Source: Microbacterium nanhaiense
GTDB taxonomy: Bacteria; Actinomycetota; Actinomycetes; Actinomycetales; Microbacteriaceae
Assembly: GCF_014646015.1 (NCBI RefSeq)
Contig: NZ_BMMQ01000002.1
Span: forward strand, 277-64,276
Direction: 5' to 3'
DNA: 64,000 nt
In this document: positions 7,549 through 18,418 of the stretch, one piece after another
Position numbering within the stretch: position 1 is the stretch's first letter
How the letters are laid out: each line of letters starts with the position of its first letter
The notes under the pieces: generated by a model
What the model was told of the DNA's origin: nothing
The model's database searches: none
Seen by the model: the letters and a program-made list of their open reading frames with translations, nothing else
Made by a program: the position numbers and the translations under genes

Positions 7549-10344
7549 GTGTCGACTCCCGAGCGGATCCCCGCGCCCGCCCCGCCCCGCCACACGCCGC
7601 TGTACGGCTGGTTGGCCGGGCGCATGGCCAGGTGGGAGCGCGGCGATGAAGCGGCGAGCCGGCGAAGTATCGGTGCCGTATGGTCCACCTGCGTTCTCCT
7701 GCTCATCGGCTGCGCGGTGCTGCTGTTCGGACCGATCGTCAACGCGCCCACCTCGCTCGACGACGTGCTCGACACGACGCGCGATGCCGCGCACGACCGG
7801 TGGATCGCCCGGGAGACGAGCGTCGAGATGAGCCTCGAGCTCGGCGATGACGGCCGGCTCCGCGCCCAGGTCGTCGAGTCGTTCACGGCGTTCTTCCCCG
7901 ACGACATCGACGAGTCGGGCATCGAACGCACCGTGCTGGCCGAGCTCGAGGGACACGACCTGAATCCGCGGCTGAGCTCCGCGACGCTCGACGGCGAGGC
8001 GATCGAGCCCGACGAGCGCCGTTCGGCGACGCGCACGAGCTGGGTGCTCGATGCGGGGGAGCGCCTCAGCGGCGACCACGAGTTCTCGCTCGCATACAGC
8101 CTCGACGACCTCGCCTACGACACCGAGGATCCCTCGAGCGGGAGGCGCATTCAGACGATCTACTGGGACGCGTTCGGCCCCGAGTTCGAGCAGGGCTCGG
8201 CGAAGACGGCGTTCTCGATCACGATGCCGCGCGAACTCTCGGACGCGCTCGTATCGGGGCCCCGGGGTGCGGTGTACTGGACGATCATCGGTTCGTCGGC
8301 CGTTCTCGAACCGGAGAGCGTCGGGCCGGGACTCGTGCGGTACAGCGTCACGAACGACCAGAACCTGCCCCCGTACGCGTCGATGACGATCGAGGCGGAT
8401 TTCGACGAGGGCACCTTCTCGATGCCGACGCCGACGGTGCTGTTCTGGCTCATGCTGCTCGGGCCGTTCCTGCCGCTCGCCCTCTGCGCCGTGCTCCTGA
8501 CGAGCGCCCTCGCCGCGCGGGCCGCGCTGTGGTCCGATGCCGAGGGAGACCCGTGGATCGTCGCGCGATTCACCCCGCCGAAGGGCGTCTCGCCCTCGGT
8601 TGCCGCGCGCGTGATGCGCGCCCGGCGCACCGTGCGTCTCGTCGATTTCGTGGCGCGCTACCAGGGCGAACCGAGCGCTCGTCACGAGCGGCAGCTCGCC
8701 CGTGAGGCACGGCTCGCCGCGTCACCCGGGCTCGCGATCGCGCGCCCGTCGGGGTACCGCTCGTCGAAAGCCTGGCGCGAGCAGTTCGAGCAGAAGCTCC
8801 GGCGACGGCCGCGAGGGCTCGTCACCCACGTCCTGCTCGCCGCCGCCGTCGTTCTCGTCGGAGCCCAGTTCGCGCTCACTCGGCAGCTGGCAGGTCACGA
8901 ACGCATCGGCCTCGAGTGGTGGCCCGTTGCCGCCACGGGCCTGCTCATCGTGCTCGCGGTCATCACCGCCTCGGTCGTCCTCACCGCGGCACCGCTGACG
9001 CCGCGCGGCGCCAAGCTGCGAGACGCGGTCGAGGGGATTCGCCTATACGACCGAGGGGCGAACCTCGGCGAGCTCGTCGATATCCACGACCGGCTGCTCC
9101 CGTACGCGCTGATGACCCGCACCCCGCGCGAGTCAGCCCGAACGATCCAGCGGGTGCTCGCCGATGCGCGCATCGAGCCGGATCGCACTCCGCGCGGCCT
9201 TCCGGCGCTCCGCGCATCGGTGCGCGTCGTGCCCGTGCTCGCGGTCGCGGCCGCGATCGTCTTCGTGTCGGTCTTCCCCGGGCCCACTTCGGACGCGCCG
9301 GGAAGCGCGAGCTACGAGCTCGACCGGCCGGGGCGCTACGGCGTGAGCGTGCAGCGCTTCGACGCGGAGGCCGGGATCGCCGGCGGATCCGCGGACCCGC
9401 GGATCGAGGTGACGGAGACGCTCGACGTGACCGTGCTGGACGCGGGGCGCACGCCGCAGCTCTTTCGCGACTGGCATGATCGCGTCGACGGCCACGACAC
9501 CCGCCTGAGCGTCACCGAGGTGCGCGTCGATGGATCCCCGGTCCCCTTCGAGCAGGAACGCGTCTCCGCGCCGCGAGTGCAGGCCGACCATGCCATGATG
9601 CAGACGCGCATCGAGGCGCCGTGGCCAGGCACCCACACCGTCGAGATCGACTACGTCGTCGCCTCGCCCGTCGCCACGGTGAGAACGGCGGACGGCTGGC
9701 AGCAGCGGATCCGGTGGGCGGCGCTCGCACCCGGTTGGGACTGGGATTGGGACGACTACGACACGCCCCTCGAGAGCGCGAGCGCGAGCCTGAGGGTGCC
9801 CGAGGAACTCGCGAGTCTCGCCGCCGAAGCCCCGACCGGCTGGGAGATCGACCGGCGCGATCGCGAAGACCGCGAGGCGGAGGTGACGCGCGCCGGGGAC
9901 GTCACGACGATGCGCTTCGCCGGGCCCGGCGAGTACGGCCTCGACACCGAGTACGACGATTCCGACGCCGGCATACAGCTCGTCTTCGACGAGGGCACGT
10001 TCGCACAGGCGGGCACGCGCGCGGAGTGGCGCGCGATGCGCATCGCGGAGGCACGCCCCGTGTGGATCCAGTACGTCTTCGCCCTGCCGGCGTTCGCCGC
10101 GGGCATCATCGGCGTGCTGCGTCGCCCGCGCCGCGGAACCGCCCGCGAAGCGGTGAGCTTCGTCTCGATCGGGTTCACGATCGCGAGCATCGTGACCTGG
10201 TTCTGGGGCTCGGTCAACGCCTACGGCGAGGAGCCGTGGTTCGCCGTTCCGGGCATCATCATGCTCGCGAACATCGCGCTCGCCATCACGGCGTCCGTCC
10301 TCATGTGGCGCACGGGGCCATCTCCCGCGCCGCGCACGGGGTGA
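7549..10344 (+). CDS. large membrane protein with two extracytoplasmic domains (DUF2207-like)
   Basis: 931 residues starting at GTG 7549, with GGGGAT 9 nt upstream. A membrane segment at about 46-66 is followed by a beta-rich soluble domain (about 75-290: EMSLELGDDGRLRAQVVESF), a membrane hairpin near 297-330, a cytosolic Arg-rich stretch, and pairs of segments near 425-485 and 575-593. A second soluble domain of similar pattern follows (about 600-830: RIEVTETLDVTVLD), then three or four C-terminal membrane helices. The duplicated architecture resembles DUF2207 predicted membrane proteins, but the match is by pattern only. It occupies the place where M. tuberculosis has Rv1697-Rv1698 (SteA and SteB/MctB). 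Function unknown. Confidence 0.7.
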   Translation: MSTPERIPAPAPPRHTPLYGWLAGRMARWERGDEAASRRSIGAVWSTCVLLLIGCAVLLFGPIVNAPTSLDDVLDTTRDAAHDRWIARETSVEMSLELGDDGRLRAQVVESFTAFFPDDIDESGIERTVLAELEGHDLNPRLSSATLDGEAIEPDERRSATRTSWVLDAGERLSGDHEFSLAYSLDDLAYDTEDPSSGRRIQTIYWDAFGPEFEQGSAKTAFSITMPRELSDALVSGPRGAVYWTIIGSSAVLEPESVGPGLVRYSVTNDQNLPPYASMTIEADFDEGTFSMPTPTVLFWLMLLGPFLPLALCAVLLTSALAARAALWSDAEGDPWIVARFTPPKGVSPSVAARVMRARRTVRLVDFVARYQGEPSARHERQLAREARLAASPGLAIARPSGYRSSKAWREQFEQKLRRRPRGLVTHVLLAAAVVLVGAQFALTRQLAGHERIGLEWWPVAATGLLIVLAVITASVVLTAAPLTPRGAKLRDAVEGIRLYDRGANLGELVDIHDRLLPYALMTRTPRESARTIQRVLADARIEPDRTPRGLPALRASVRVVPVLAVAAAIVFVSVFPGPTSDAPGSASYELDRPGRYGVSVQRFDAEAGIAGGSADPRIEVTETLDVTVLDAGRTPQLFRDWHDRVDGHDTRLSVTEVRVDGSPVPFEQERVSAPRVQADHAMMQTRIEAPWPGTHTVEIDYVVASPVATVRTADGWQQRIRWAALAPGWDWDWDDYDTPLESASASLRVPEELASLAAEAPTGWEIDRRDREDREAEVTRAGDVTTMRFAGPGEYGLDTEYDDSDAGIQLVFDEGTFAQAGTRAEWRAMRIAEARPVWIQYVFALPAFAAGIIGVLRRPRRGTAREAVSFVSIGFTIASIVTWFWGSVNAYGEEPWFAVPGIIMLANIALAITASVLMWRTGPSPAPRTG

Positions 10345-10414
10345 GTATGCTCGTGCTCAGTGCTTTCTCAGCGTGCGACCCAGCCGCACACATCTGGAGC
10401 CCGGACTCGGGGGA

Positions 10415-10420
10415 TAGGAT
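10415..10420 (+). promoter_or_regulatory. -10 element (TAGGAT) of pyrG, probably leaderless
   Basis: TAGGAT ends 8 nt before GTG 10429. No Shine-Dalgarno fits within the short remaining leader. Confidence 0.5.
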
Positions 10421-10428
10421 CGAAGCCC

Positions 10429-12116
<1,688 letters not shown>

Positions 12117-12120
<4 letters not shown>

Positions 12121-12680
12121 CGACGCTTCGTGACGAGCCCTTCGAGGTCGACGTCACGCGCAGCGAGGTCGTCTACAACGGGTACGTCTGGGACGTCCGC
12201 GAGGACACCTTCCGCTACGGCAAGACGTCGCTCGTGCGGCACTATCTCGATCACTCGGGCGCCGTGGCCGTTGTCGCGATCGACGACGAAGACCGCGTGC
12301 TCCTGATCCAGCAGTATCGTCACCCGATTCGCAGTCGCGACTGGGAGATCCCCGCCGGTCTCCTCGACGTCGCTGGCGAGGATCCTCGCGACGCGGCCGC
12401 TCGCGAGCTCGCGGAAGAGGCCGACCTCGAGGCCGACCGGTGGGAGGACCTCGGGAACTTCGCGGTCTCGCCCGGGGGATCCGAAGAGTTCGTGCGGATC
12501 TTCCTCGCAAGCGGGGTGCGCTCGACCGGCGAGACCTTCGATCGGGACGACGAGGAGGCCGACATCCGCAAGGCATGGGTGCCGATCTCCGAGGTGCTCG
12601 ACGGCATCTCCGAGGGGCGCCTGCACAACGGCATCATGACGATCGGCGTGCTCATGGCGGCGCGCCGCCGCGGCATCTGA
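12117..12680 (+). CDS. NUDIX hydrolase, ADP-ribose pyrophosphatase type
   Basis: 187 residues. The core [24 protein letters not shown] carries the RExxEE metal-binding glutamates and the extended AGLLD lead-in typical of ADP-ribose pyrophosphatases. The [14 protein letters not shown]-terminus also fits that subfamily. GTG 12117 overlaps the pyrG stop. Members hydrolyse ADP-ribose to AMP and ribose 5-phosphate. Position matches Rv1700. Confidence 0.88.
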
Positions 12681-12687
12681 CGCCATC

Positions 12688-13599
12688 ATGCAGCTCGATC
12701 GTGCGATCGACGGCTATCTGCGCCATATCTCGATCGAGCGCGGTCTGAGCGACAACACCGTGGCGGCGTACCGGCGAGACCTCGCCGGTTACGCCGCCTG
12801 GCTCGCGGAGCGCGGCATCGCCGACTCCGGCGAGATCGCACCCGACACGGTCCGGGCCTTCGTCGAGCACGCCGCGGCGGTGGATCCGCCGCCGGCGTCG
12901 AGCTCGCTCGCACGGCTCCAGTCCTCGGTCCGGGGGCTTCACCGTTTCCTCGCCCGCGAGGGCGCGGCGAGCACGGATCCTACGACGAAGCTCGTGCCGC
13001 CGAAGCAACCGCAGAAGCTTCCCAAGGCGCTCACGATCGCGCAGGTCGAGGCGCTCCTCGAGGCGCCAAGCGCGGACGATCCGATCGGGATCCGCGACCG
13101 CGCGCTACTGGAACTGCTCTACGCGACCGGCGCGCGCGTGAGCGAGGCGATCGGACTCGACGTCGATGACATGCGCCACGGCGACATCCTGCGGCTGCGC
13201 GGCAAGGGCGATAAGGAGCGCATCGTGCCGCTCGGCTCCTACGCTAGAGCCGCCGTGGAGGCGTACCTGACGCGCGTTCGGCCCGCGCTCGCCGCGAAGT
13301 CGACGGCCACGCCGAAGCTCTTCCTCGGGGCACGGGGACGGCCGCTGTCCCGTCAGAGCGCGTGGCTCGTGATCCAGGCCGCGGCGGAGAAGGCCCAGCT
13401 TTCGGCGCACGTTTCGCCGCACACGCTGCGCCATTCCTTCGCGACTCACCTGCTGCAGGGCGGCGCCGATGTCCGCGTCGTCCAGGAGTTACTGGGACAC
13501 GCGTCCGTCGCCACGACGCAGATCTACACGCACGTCTCGGCGGACACACTGCGCGACATGTACCAAGCGGCGCACCCCCGCGCCGCGTCGTCATCCTGA
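12688..13599 (+). CDS. xerD: tyrosine recombinase XerD
   Basis: 303 residues. An N-terminal SAM-like core-binding domain (about 1-85) precedes a C-terminal catalytic domain with the full tyrosine-recombinase set: Arg in ATGARVSE, Lys in [33 protein letters not shown] with the nucleophile Tyr. It resolves chromosome dimers at dif together with XerC. Position matches Rv1701, directly after the NUDIX gene. No clear Shine-Dalgarno precedes ATG 12688. Confidence 0.92.
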   Translation: MQLDRAIDGYLRHISIERGLSDNTVAAYRRDLAGYAAWLAERGIADSGEIAPDTVRAFVEHAAAVDPPPASSSLARLQSSVRGLHRFLAREGAASTDPTTKLVPPKQPQKLPKALTIAQVEALLEAPSADDPIGIRDRALLELLYATGARVSEAIGLDVDDMRHGDILRLRGKGDKERIVPLGSYARAAVEAYLTRVRPALAAKSTATPKLFLGARGRPLSRQSAWLVIQAAAEKAQLSAHVSPHTLRHSFATHLLQGGADVRVVQELLGHASVATTQIYTHVSADTLRDMYQAAHPRAASSS

Positions 13600-13626
13600 C
13601 GGATATCGCGCGAGAGAAGGTCATCC

Positions 13627-13656
13627 TTACGGCGGATGCGAGCGCCTGAGTATTCT
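13627..13656 (+). promoter_or_regulatory. probable promoter of the lipoprotein-exporter operon
   Basis: TTACGG and TATTCT separated by 18 bp, giving a leader of about 55 nt before ATG 13717, which has its own AGGA site. Confidence 0.45.
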
Positions 13657-13716
13657 GCCATGCTGGGGCACGAACCGACCACAGCACACGGCGACAGCAC
13701 GCCAGTCAGGAACCCC

Positions 13717-14775
13717 ATGCGCACTCTCCGTCCCCTCGCGATCCTTGCCACGACGGCTGCCCTCGGGCTCACCCTCTCCGGGTGCGGCGCGATCAGCGGA
13801 ATCTTCGGGGGAGGGGGCGGCGAGAAGCTTAGCTACGAGGACTCGCCCCTGAACGAATACATGTCGGCGCTCTACGGCGGGGACCTTTCACCCGAGGCGA
13901 TGCAGGACGAGGCCGAGGCGCAGCAGGTGCTGATGGAGGAATCGATCGCCGCCTGTATGCAGGCGGAGGGGTTCGAGTACATCCCCCTGACCGGCGACAA
14001 CTCGGGGATGTCGTTCGACTCGGGCATGGAATGGGAGCCCGATGAGCGCGAATGGGTCGAGAAGTACGGCTACGGCATCTTCGTGTGGCCGGGCAGCGAG
14101 GAGCCGGTCGAGGAGGGCGAGGAGTTCACCGACCCGAACCAGCCCTACATCGACTCCCTGAGCGAATCCGAGCAGCAGGCCTACTTCGAGGTCCTCTCGG
14201 GTCCCTCGCCGACGGAGGAGCAGATGAACGATCCCGAGTTCGACTGGAGCTCGATGGACATGGGCTGCCAGGGCAAGGCCTCGGAGGAGATCTTCGACAG
14301 CAACGCGCTCGATGAGCTCTATGAGCAGTACGAGCCGCTGATGGAGAAGATGAACGGCCTGTACGAGGAGCTCGAGAGTCTCGACTCGGTCGTCGAGCTC
14401 GACGCGAAGTGGTCGACGTGCATGGAAGACGCAGGCTTCCCCGGTTTCGAGGTGCAGACCGACGCGCAGGAGTCGTTCTCCGACATCCAGAGCGAGCTCT
14501 ACGAGAACGCCAGCGGCGAAGAACCCGACTGGGAGAACGCGACCGAGGAGGAGATCAACGCCTACTACGAGTCGACCGACCCCGCGAACTCCCAGGAATG
14601 GAAGGACGCCGCGGCCGACGAGATCAAGACGGCCCTGGCCGACCTCGACTGCCGCGAGGAGACCGACTACTCGAACGCGAAGCTCACGGCCCAGTTCGAG
14701 CTCGAAGAGCAGTTCATCGAAGACAACGAAGCCGAACTCGAGGCGTTCCGTGCCGCGGCCGAGCAGGTCATGTGA
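13717..14775 (+). CDS. acidic secreted lipoprotein
   Basis: 352 residues from ATG 13717, where CAGGA lies 6 nt upstream. An earlier in-frame ATG at 13636 would bury the signal peptide. MRTLRPLAILATTAALGLTL is a type-II signal peptide with lipobox LSGC (Cys23), followed by a short Gly linker. The mature part is strongly acidic, rich in Glu, Asp, Ser and Tyr, with three spaced Cys residues (SIAACMQAEGF, MGCQGK, TCMEDAGF) that recur in actinobacterial lipoproteins of this kind. Its stop overlaps the next ATG, so it is coupled to the exporter genes and may be its extracytoplasmic partner. Function unknown. Confidence 0.85.
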   Translation: MRTLRPLAILATTAALGLTLSGCGAISGIFGGGGGEKLSYEDSPLNEYMSALYGGDLSPEAMQDEAEAQQVLMEESIAACMQAEGFEYIPLTGDNSGMSFDSGMEWEPDEREWVEKYGYGIFVWPGSEEPVEEGEEFTDPNQPYIDSLSESEQQAYFEVLSGPSPTEEQMNDPEFDWSSMDMGCQGKASEEIFDSNALDELYEQYEPLMEKMNGLYEELESLDSVVELDAKWSTCMEDAGFPGFEVQTDAQESFSDIQSELYENASGEEPDWENATEEEINAYYESTDPANSQEWKDAAADEIKTALADLDCREETDYSNAKLTAQFELEEQFIEDNEAELEAFRAAAEQVM

Positions 14776-16352
14776 TGGCGTTCCGTCGCAAGAAGGAGGC
14801 CCCCGCGCGCCTCGACGATGTGGATGCCATCCTGGCCGACGCCGGCGATGACACCGAGGAGGCGCCCGCTCCGTCCGCTCGTGCGGGCGGGTGGGGTCGC
14901 GTCGTGCGGGGAAACCGTGGCCTGTGGGTGACCGCCATCGTCGCGGTCGTGGCACTCGCGGGTGGCATCGCGCTCGGCCACTTCGTCGTGTCGCCGTTCG
15001 ACCGCGCCGCCGGCGAAGCGGCGCCCCCGCCCGGGCTCGTGACCGTCCCGGTCGAATTCGGCGAGCTCAGCAACGACGTCACGATCCGCGGCGACGTCGG
15101 ATACGACGATGCGGTCGAACTGAAGATCGACACCTCCTCATTCGAGGGCGCGGCGATCGTCACCGGTCAGGTGCCCGAGCGCGGCGCCGAGCTCGGCCCG
15201 CTGTCGATCGCGCTCGAGGTGACGGGTCGCCCCGTGATCGTCCTGCCCGGCGAGCTGCCCGCCTACCGCACCCTGCGCATCGGCGCCTCCGGCCCCGACG
15301 TGACGCAGCTGAAGGAATCGCTCGCGGCCGTCGGCATCGATGCCGGCGATCCCGGATCCGATGTCTTCGACGCCGCGACGGCTGCCGGTGTCGCCGCCCT
15401 GTACGACCAGGCGGGCTATCCCGCCCCGGCGCCCGAGGAGGGCGCGGGCGAGGCCGTCGTGGTGGCGGAGAGCGGCGTGCGCGATGCGCAGCAGCAGCTC
15501 GCCGACGCACAGGCCGCGCTCGCCGATGCCCAGAAGGGGCCCGACGAGATCGCGATCCGCGAGGCCGACGGCGCTGTCGATTCGCTGTGGCGGCAGGTGA
15601 AGGAACTCGAGGCTGCGGGCGAGGATGCCTCCGACGTGCGAAACCAGATGGAGATCGCGAAGTTGCAGCGCGCCCAGCTCGACGTGGCTGCCGACACGAG
15701 CGCCGAACAGCGCATGATCGATGCCGCGAACGCGTCCCTCGAGTCCGCCCAGGAGCAGCTCGCCTCGGCGCAGGAGGCCGTGCAACCGTACCTCCCGGCG
15801 AGCGAGGTGCTGTTCATGAGCCAGCTGCCGCGCCGCGTCGACGATGTCGTCGTGTCGCGCGGGGACAGCGTGTCGGGCGCCGCGATGACCGTGTCGGGCG
15901 CGACGGTGCAGCTGACCGCGAGCGCGGGCGAGACCGAGTCGCAGCTGCTCGAGGAGGGCATGACGGCGAGCTTCGAGCTGCCGAGCGGCGCCGAGCACGC
16001 CGCGACGGTCACGTCGATCGGTAAGGCCGAGGGTGGTCGCGTGAGCATCGCCCTGGAGCCGGACCCGCTCACACCGGAGCAGCTCGACGAGCTCCGCGGC
16101 GAGAACGTGCGCGTGAACATCCCCGTGGGGGCCACCGAGGGCGAGGTGCTCTCGGTGCCGTACGCGGCCCTGACGGCGGGCCCCGGCGGTGAATCGCGCG
16201 TCGAGGTCGTGATGGGCGACCCCCGTGACGGCGACGAGGCGGAGACCCGGATCGTGACGGTCGAGACCGGACTCGCCTCGGGCGGCTACGTCGAGGTGTC
16301 GCCCACGGACGGCGAGCTCCAGGAGGGCGACCTCGTGGTGGTGGGGTCGTGA
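14775..16352 (+). CDS. membrane fusion protein with peptidoglycan-binding domain
   Basis: 525 residues. A cytosolic N-terminus of about 48 residues is followed by one membrane helix (about 50-71, WVTAIVAVVALAGGIALGHF) and an extracytoplasmic part. That part holds a HlyD-like beta region, a PG_binding_1-like stretch (about 155-215, LRIGASGPDVTQLKESL), a coiled coil (about 230-340, VRDAQQQLADAQAALADAQK) and a C-terminal beta barrel. This architecture is common in Gram-positive MacA-like adaptors. The ATG overlaps the lipoprotein stop and the gene runs directly into the ATPase gene. Confidence 0.87.
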   Translation: MAFRRKKEAPARLDDVDAILADAGDDTEEAPAPSARAGGWGRVVRGNRGLWVTAIVAVVALAGGIALGHFVVSPFDRAAGEAAPPPGLVTVPVEFGELSNDVTIRGDVGYDDAVELKIDTSSFEGAAIVTGQVPERGAELGPLSIALEVTGRPVIVLPGELPAYRTLRIGASGPDVTQLKESLAAVGIDAGDPGSDVFDAATAAGVAALYDQAGYPAPAPEEGAGEAVVVAESGVRDAQQQLADAQAALADAQKGPDEIAIREADGAVDSLWRQVKELEAAGEDASDVRNQMEIAKLQRAQLDVAADTSAEQRMIDAANASLESAQEQLASAQEAVQPYLPASEVLFMSQLPRRVDDVVVSRGDSVSGAAMTVSGATVQLTASAGETESQLLEEGMTASFELPSGAEHAATVTSIGKAEGGRVSIALEPDPLTPEQLDELRGENVRVNIPVGATEGEVLSVPYAALTAGPGGESRVEVVMGDPRDGDEAETRIVTVETGLASGGYVEVSPTDGELQEGDLVVVGS

Positions 16353-17023
16353 CGCCGCTCGTCGAGCTGCGCGACGTGACGAGATCGTTTCCCGGCCCGC
16401 CCGAGGTCCAGGCGCTGAAAGCCGCGAACCTGTCGATCGACGCGGGCGAATACGTGTCCATTGTGGGGCCGAGCGGATCCGGGAAATCGACGATGCTTAA
16501 CCTGCTCGGTCTCCTCGACCGGCCGACGGTCGGCGAGTACCGCCTGGCGGGCACGGCCACGAGCGAGCTGACGGAGGACCAGCGCGCGGCCGTGCGCGCG
16601 CAGGCGATCGGGTTCGTCTTCCAGTCGTTCCACCTGATGTCGCGCCGAACTGTTTTCGACAACGTCATGATGCCGATGACCTACAGCGGCGTGCCGCGCG
16701 CGGAGCGAGCCCGCCGAGCGGACGACGCGCTCGAGCGCGTCGGTCTCGGGCACCGGCGCACCTTCTACCCGGGCACGCTCTCGGGCGGCGAGAAGCAGCG
16801 CGTCGCGATCGCGCGCGCCGTCGTCTCGGATCCGCAGCTGCTGCTCGCCGACGAGCCGACCGGTAGCCTCGACCAGCGCACCTCGGGCGAGGTCATGGAG
16901 CTCTTCGAAGACCTCAACGCCGACGGCCTCACCCTCGTGATCATCACGCACGACCAGGCGGTCGCCGAGCGGGCGGGCCGCAGCGTGCGCATCTCCGACG
17001 GCCGACTCAGCGAGGTGTCGTGA
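16349..17023 (+). CDS. ABC transporter ATP-binding protein, MacB/LolD type
   Basis: 224 residues. Walker A GPSGSGKST, Q-loop VFQSFHLM, signature LSGGEKQR, Walker B LLLADEPTGSLD and H-loop ITHD are all present. The GSLD following Walker B is typical of the MacB/LolD/FtsE group, which drives extracytoplasmic permeases rather than import. GTG 16349 overlaps the upstream stop by 4 nt, and the stop overlaps the permease start. Confidence 0.93.
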   Translation: MTPLVELRDVTRSFPGPPEVQALKAANLSIDAGEYVSIVGPSGSGKSTMLNLLGLLDRPTVGEYRLAGTATSELTEDQRAAVRAQAIGFVFQSFHLMSRRTVFDNVMMPMTYSGVPRAERARRADDALERVGLGHRRTFYPGTLSGGEKQRVAIARAVVSDPQLLLADEPTGSLDQRTSGEVMELFEDLNADGLTLVIITHDQAVAERAGRSVRISDGRLSEVS

Positions 17024-18309
17024 TGGGGTGGCGGAAGAAGCCCCGCGCCGCAAGCGCCGACACCGGACAGCTGCTGAGGCCGGTCGAACGCGCCGACCGC
17101 TTCTCGGCGAGCGACCTCGTCTCCGAGGCGACGAGCGACATCGGCTCCCGCCCGGGCCGTCTCATCATGACGATCCTCGGAACGGTGCTCGGAATCGGCT
17201 CACTCGTCGCGACCTGGGGTTTCGCGCAGACGGCGGCCGGGCAGATCTCGAGTCAGTTCAACCAGGCGGCATCCACCCAGGTCTCCATCGAACCCGAGAC
17301 CGCGTCGTTCGGTGAGAACAGCGGCGCGCTGGGTCGAATCCCGTGGGATGCGCCGGAACGGCTCGAGCGTCTCGCGGGCGTCGACGGCGCGGCGCTCCTC
17401 AGCGAGGTGGCGCTTGCCGAGTCGGCGACGATCACCTCGGTGCCGCTCAACGACCCGTCAGCGCCTACGACCGCGGTGCCTCCCGTGCGGGCGGCATCGT
17501 CGCAGCTGCTCGACGTCGTGGGCGGCGAGATGCAGACGGGGCGGATGTTCGATGCGGGGCACGACGAGCGCGGCGACCGCGTTGCCGTGCTCGGGTCACG
17601 CATCGCGGAACGGCTCAACATCGCGCGCGTGGACAGCCAGCCGTCGATCTTCATCGACGGACTCGCCTACGCCGTGATCGGCATCGTCGGCGATCTGCAC
17701 ACCCACGGCGACCTGCGCGACGCCGTGATCGTGCCGAGCGGCACGGCGCGCCAGGACTTCGGCCTGTTTGCGCCGGGCGAGGCGATCGCGCACATCGCTG
17801 TCGGAGCCGGCCCGCAGGTGGCGGAACAGGCGCCGCTCGCGCTCGCGAGCGACGATCCGGACTCGCTCAAGGTCCGCGCCCCGCAGGCCAGCTCGACGCT
17901 CGGCGACGCGGTGCAGGGCGACGTCAACGTCGTCTTCCTGATCGTGGGTGCCGTGTCGCTGCTCGCCGGAGGGCTCGGCATCGCCAACGTCACGTTGCTT
18001 TCCGTCACGGAACGCACGGGGGAGATCGGCCTGCGCCGGGCGCTCGGGGCGACGCGGCGGCAGATCGCGGCACAGTTCACCGTCGAGTCGATCGTCATCG
18101 GCGTGCTCGGCGGCCTCATCGGCGCCGCGCTCGGCGTGCTCGCCGTCGTCGGGGTCTCGGCGATTCAGCAGTGGACCGCGGTCGTGGATCCGTTCGTCGC
18201 GATCGCCGGGGTCGTCGTTGGCGCGCTCGTGGGCTGGATCTCGGGCTGGTATCCCGCGCGCCGCGCGTCGCGCATCGAACCGATCACCGCGCTGCGGGCG
18301 GGCGGCTGA
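17023..18309 (+). CDS. ABC transporter permease, MacB-like (FtsX domain)
   Basis: 428 residues. One N-terminal membrane helix (about residues 45-65, LIMTILGTVLGIGSLVATWG) is followed by a large extracytoplasmic domain (about 70-300) and three C-terminal helices of the FtsX fold (VFLIVGAVSLLAGGLGIAN, ESIVIGVLGGLIGAALGVLA, AIAGVVVGALVGWISG). The conserved IGLRRALGA coupling segment lies between the first two. With the fusion protein and ATPase it forms a MacAB-like exporter; the substrate, perhaps a peptide or a lipid-linked antibiotic, is not predictable. Start ATG 17023 (TGATG overlap); an adjacent GTG at 17020 is possible. Confidence 0.9.
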   Translation: MGWRKKPRAASADTGQLLRPVERADRFSASDLVSEATSDIGSRPGRLIMTILGTVLGIGSLVATWGFAQTAAGQISSQFNQAASTQVSIEPETASFGENSGALGRIPWDAPERLERLAGVDGAALLSEVALAESATITSVPLNDPSAPTTAVPPVRAASSQLLDVVGGEMQTGRMFDAGHDERGDRVAVLGSRIAERLNIARVDSQPSIFIDGLAYAVIGIVGDLHTHGDLRDAVIVPSGTARQDFGLFAPGEAIAHIAVGAGPQVAEQAPLALASDDPDSLKVRAPQASSTLGDAVQGDVNVVFLIVGAVSLLAGGLGIANVTLLSVTERTGEIGLRRALGATRRQIAAQFTVESIVIGVLGGLIGAALGVLAVVGVSAIQQWTAVVDPFVAIAGVVVGALVGWISGWYPARRASRIEPITALRAGG

Positions 18310-18310
18310 C

Positions 18311-18343
18311 GCGGATCCGGGTGCGCGACGCGCCCGGATCCGC
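18311..18343 (+). terminator. strong hairpin after the exporter operon
   Basis: A 15-bp stem (18311-18325 with 18329-18343, one G-U) closing a 3-nt loop, placed 1 nt after the permease stop. There is no U-tract, so it may be a Rho-type or 3'-stabilising structure. Both arms contain GGATCC. Confidence 0.55.
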
Positions 18344-18418
18344 GAACCGCGGGGAAAAGTGAGCCCCCGAATGTAACGGTGCCGATACACTCGGGGGAGC
18401 GTGTCAGGAGGAACATCG

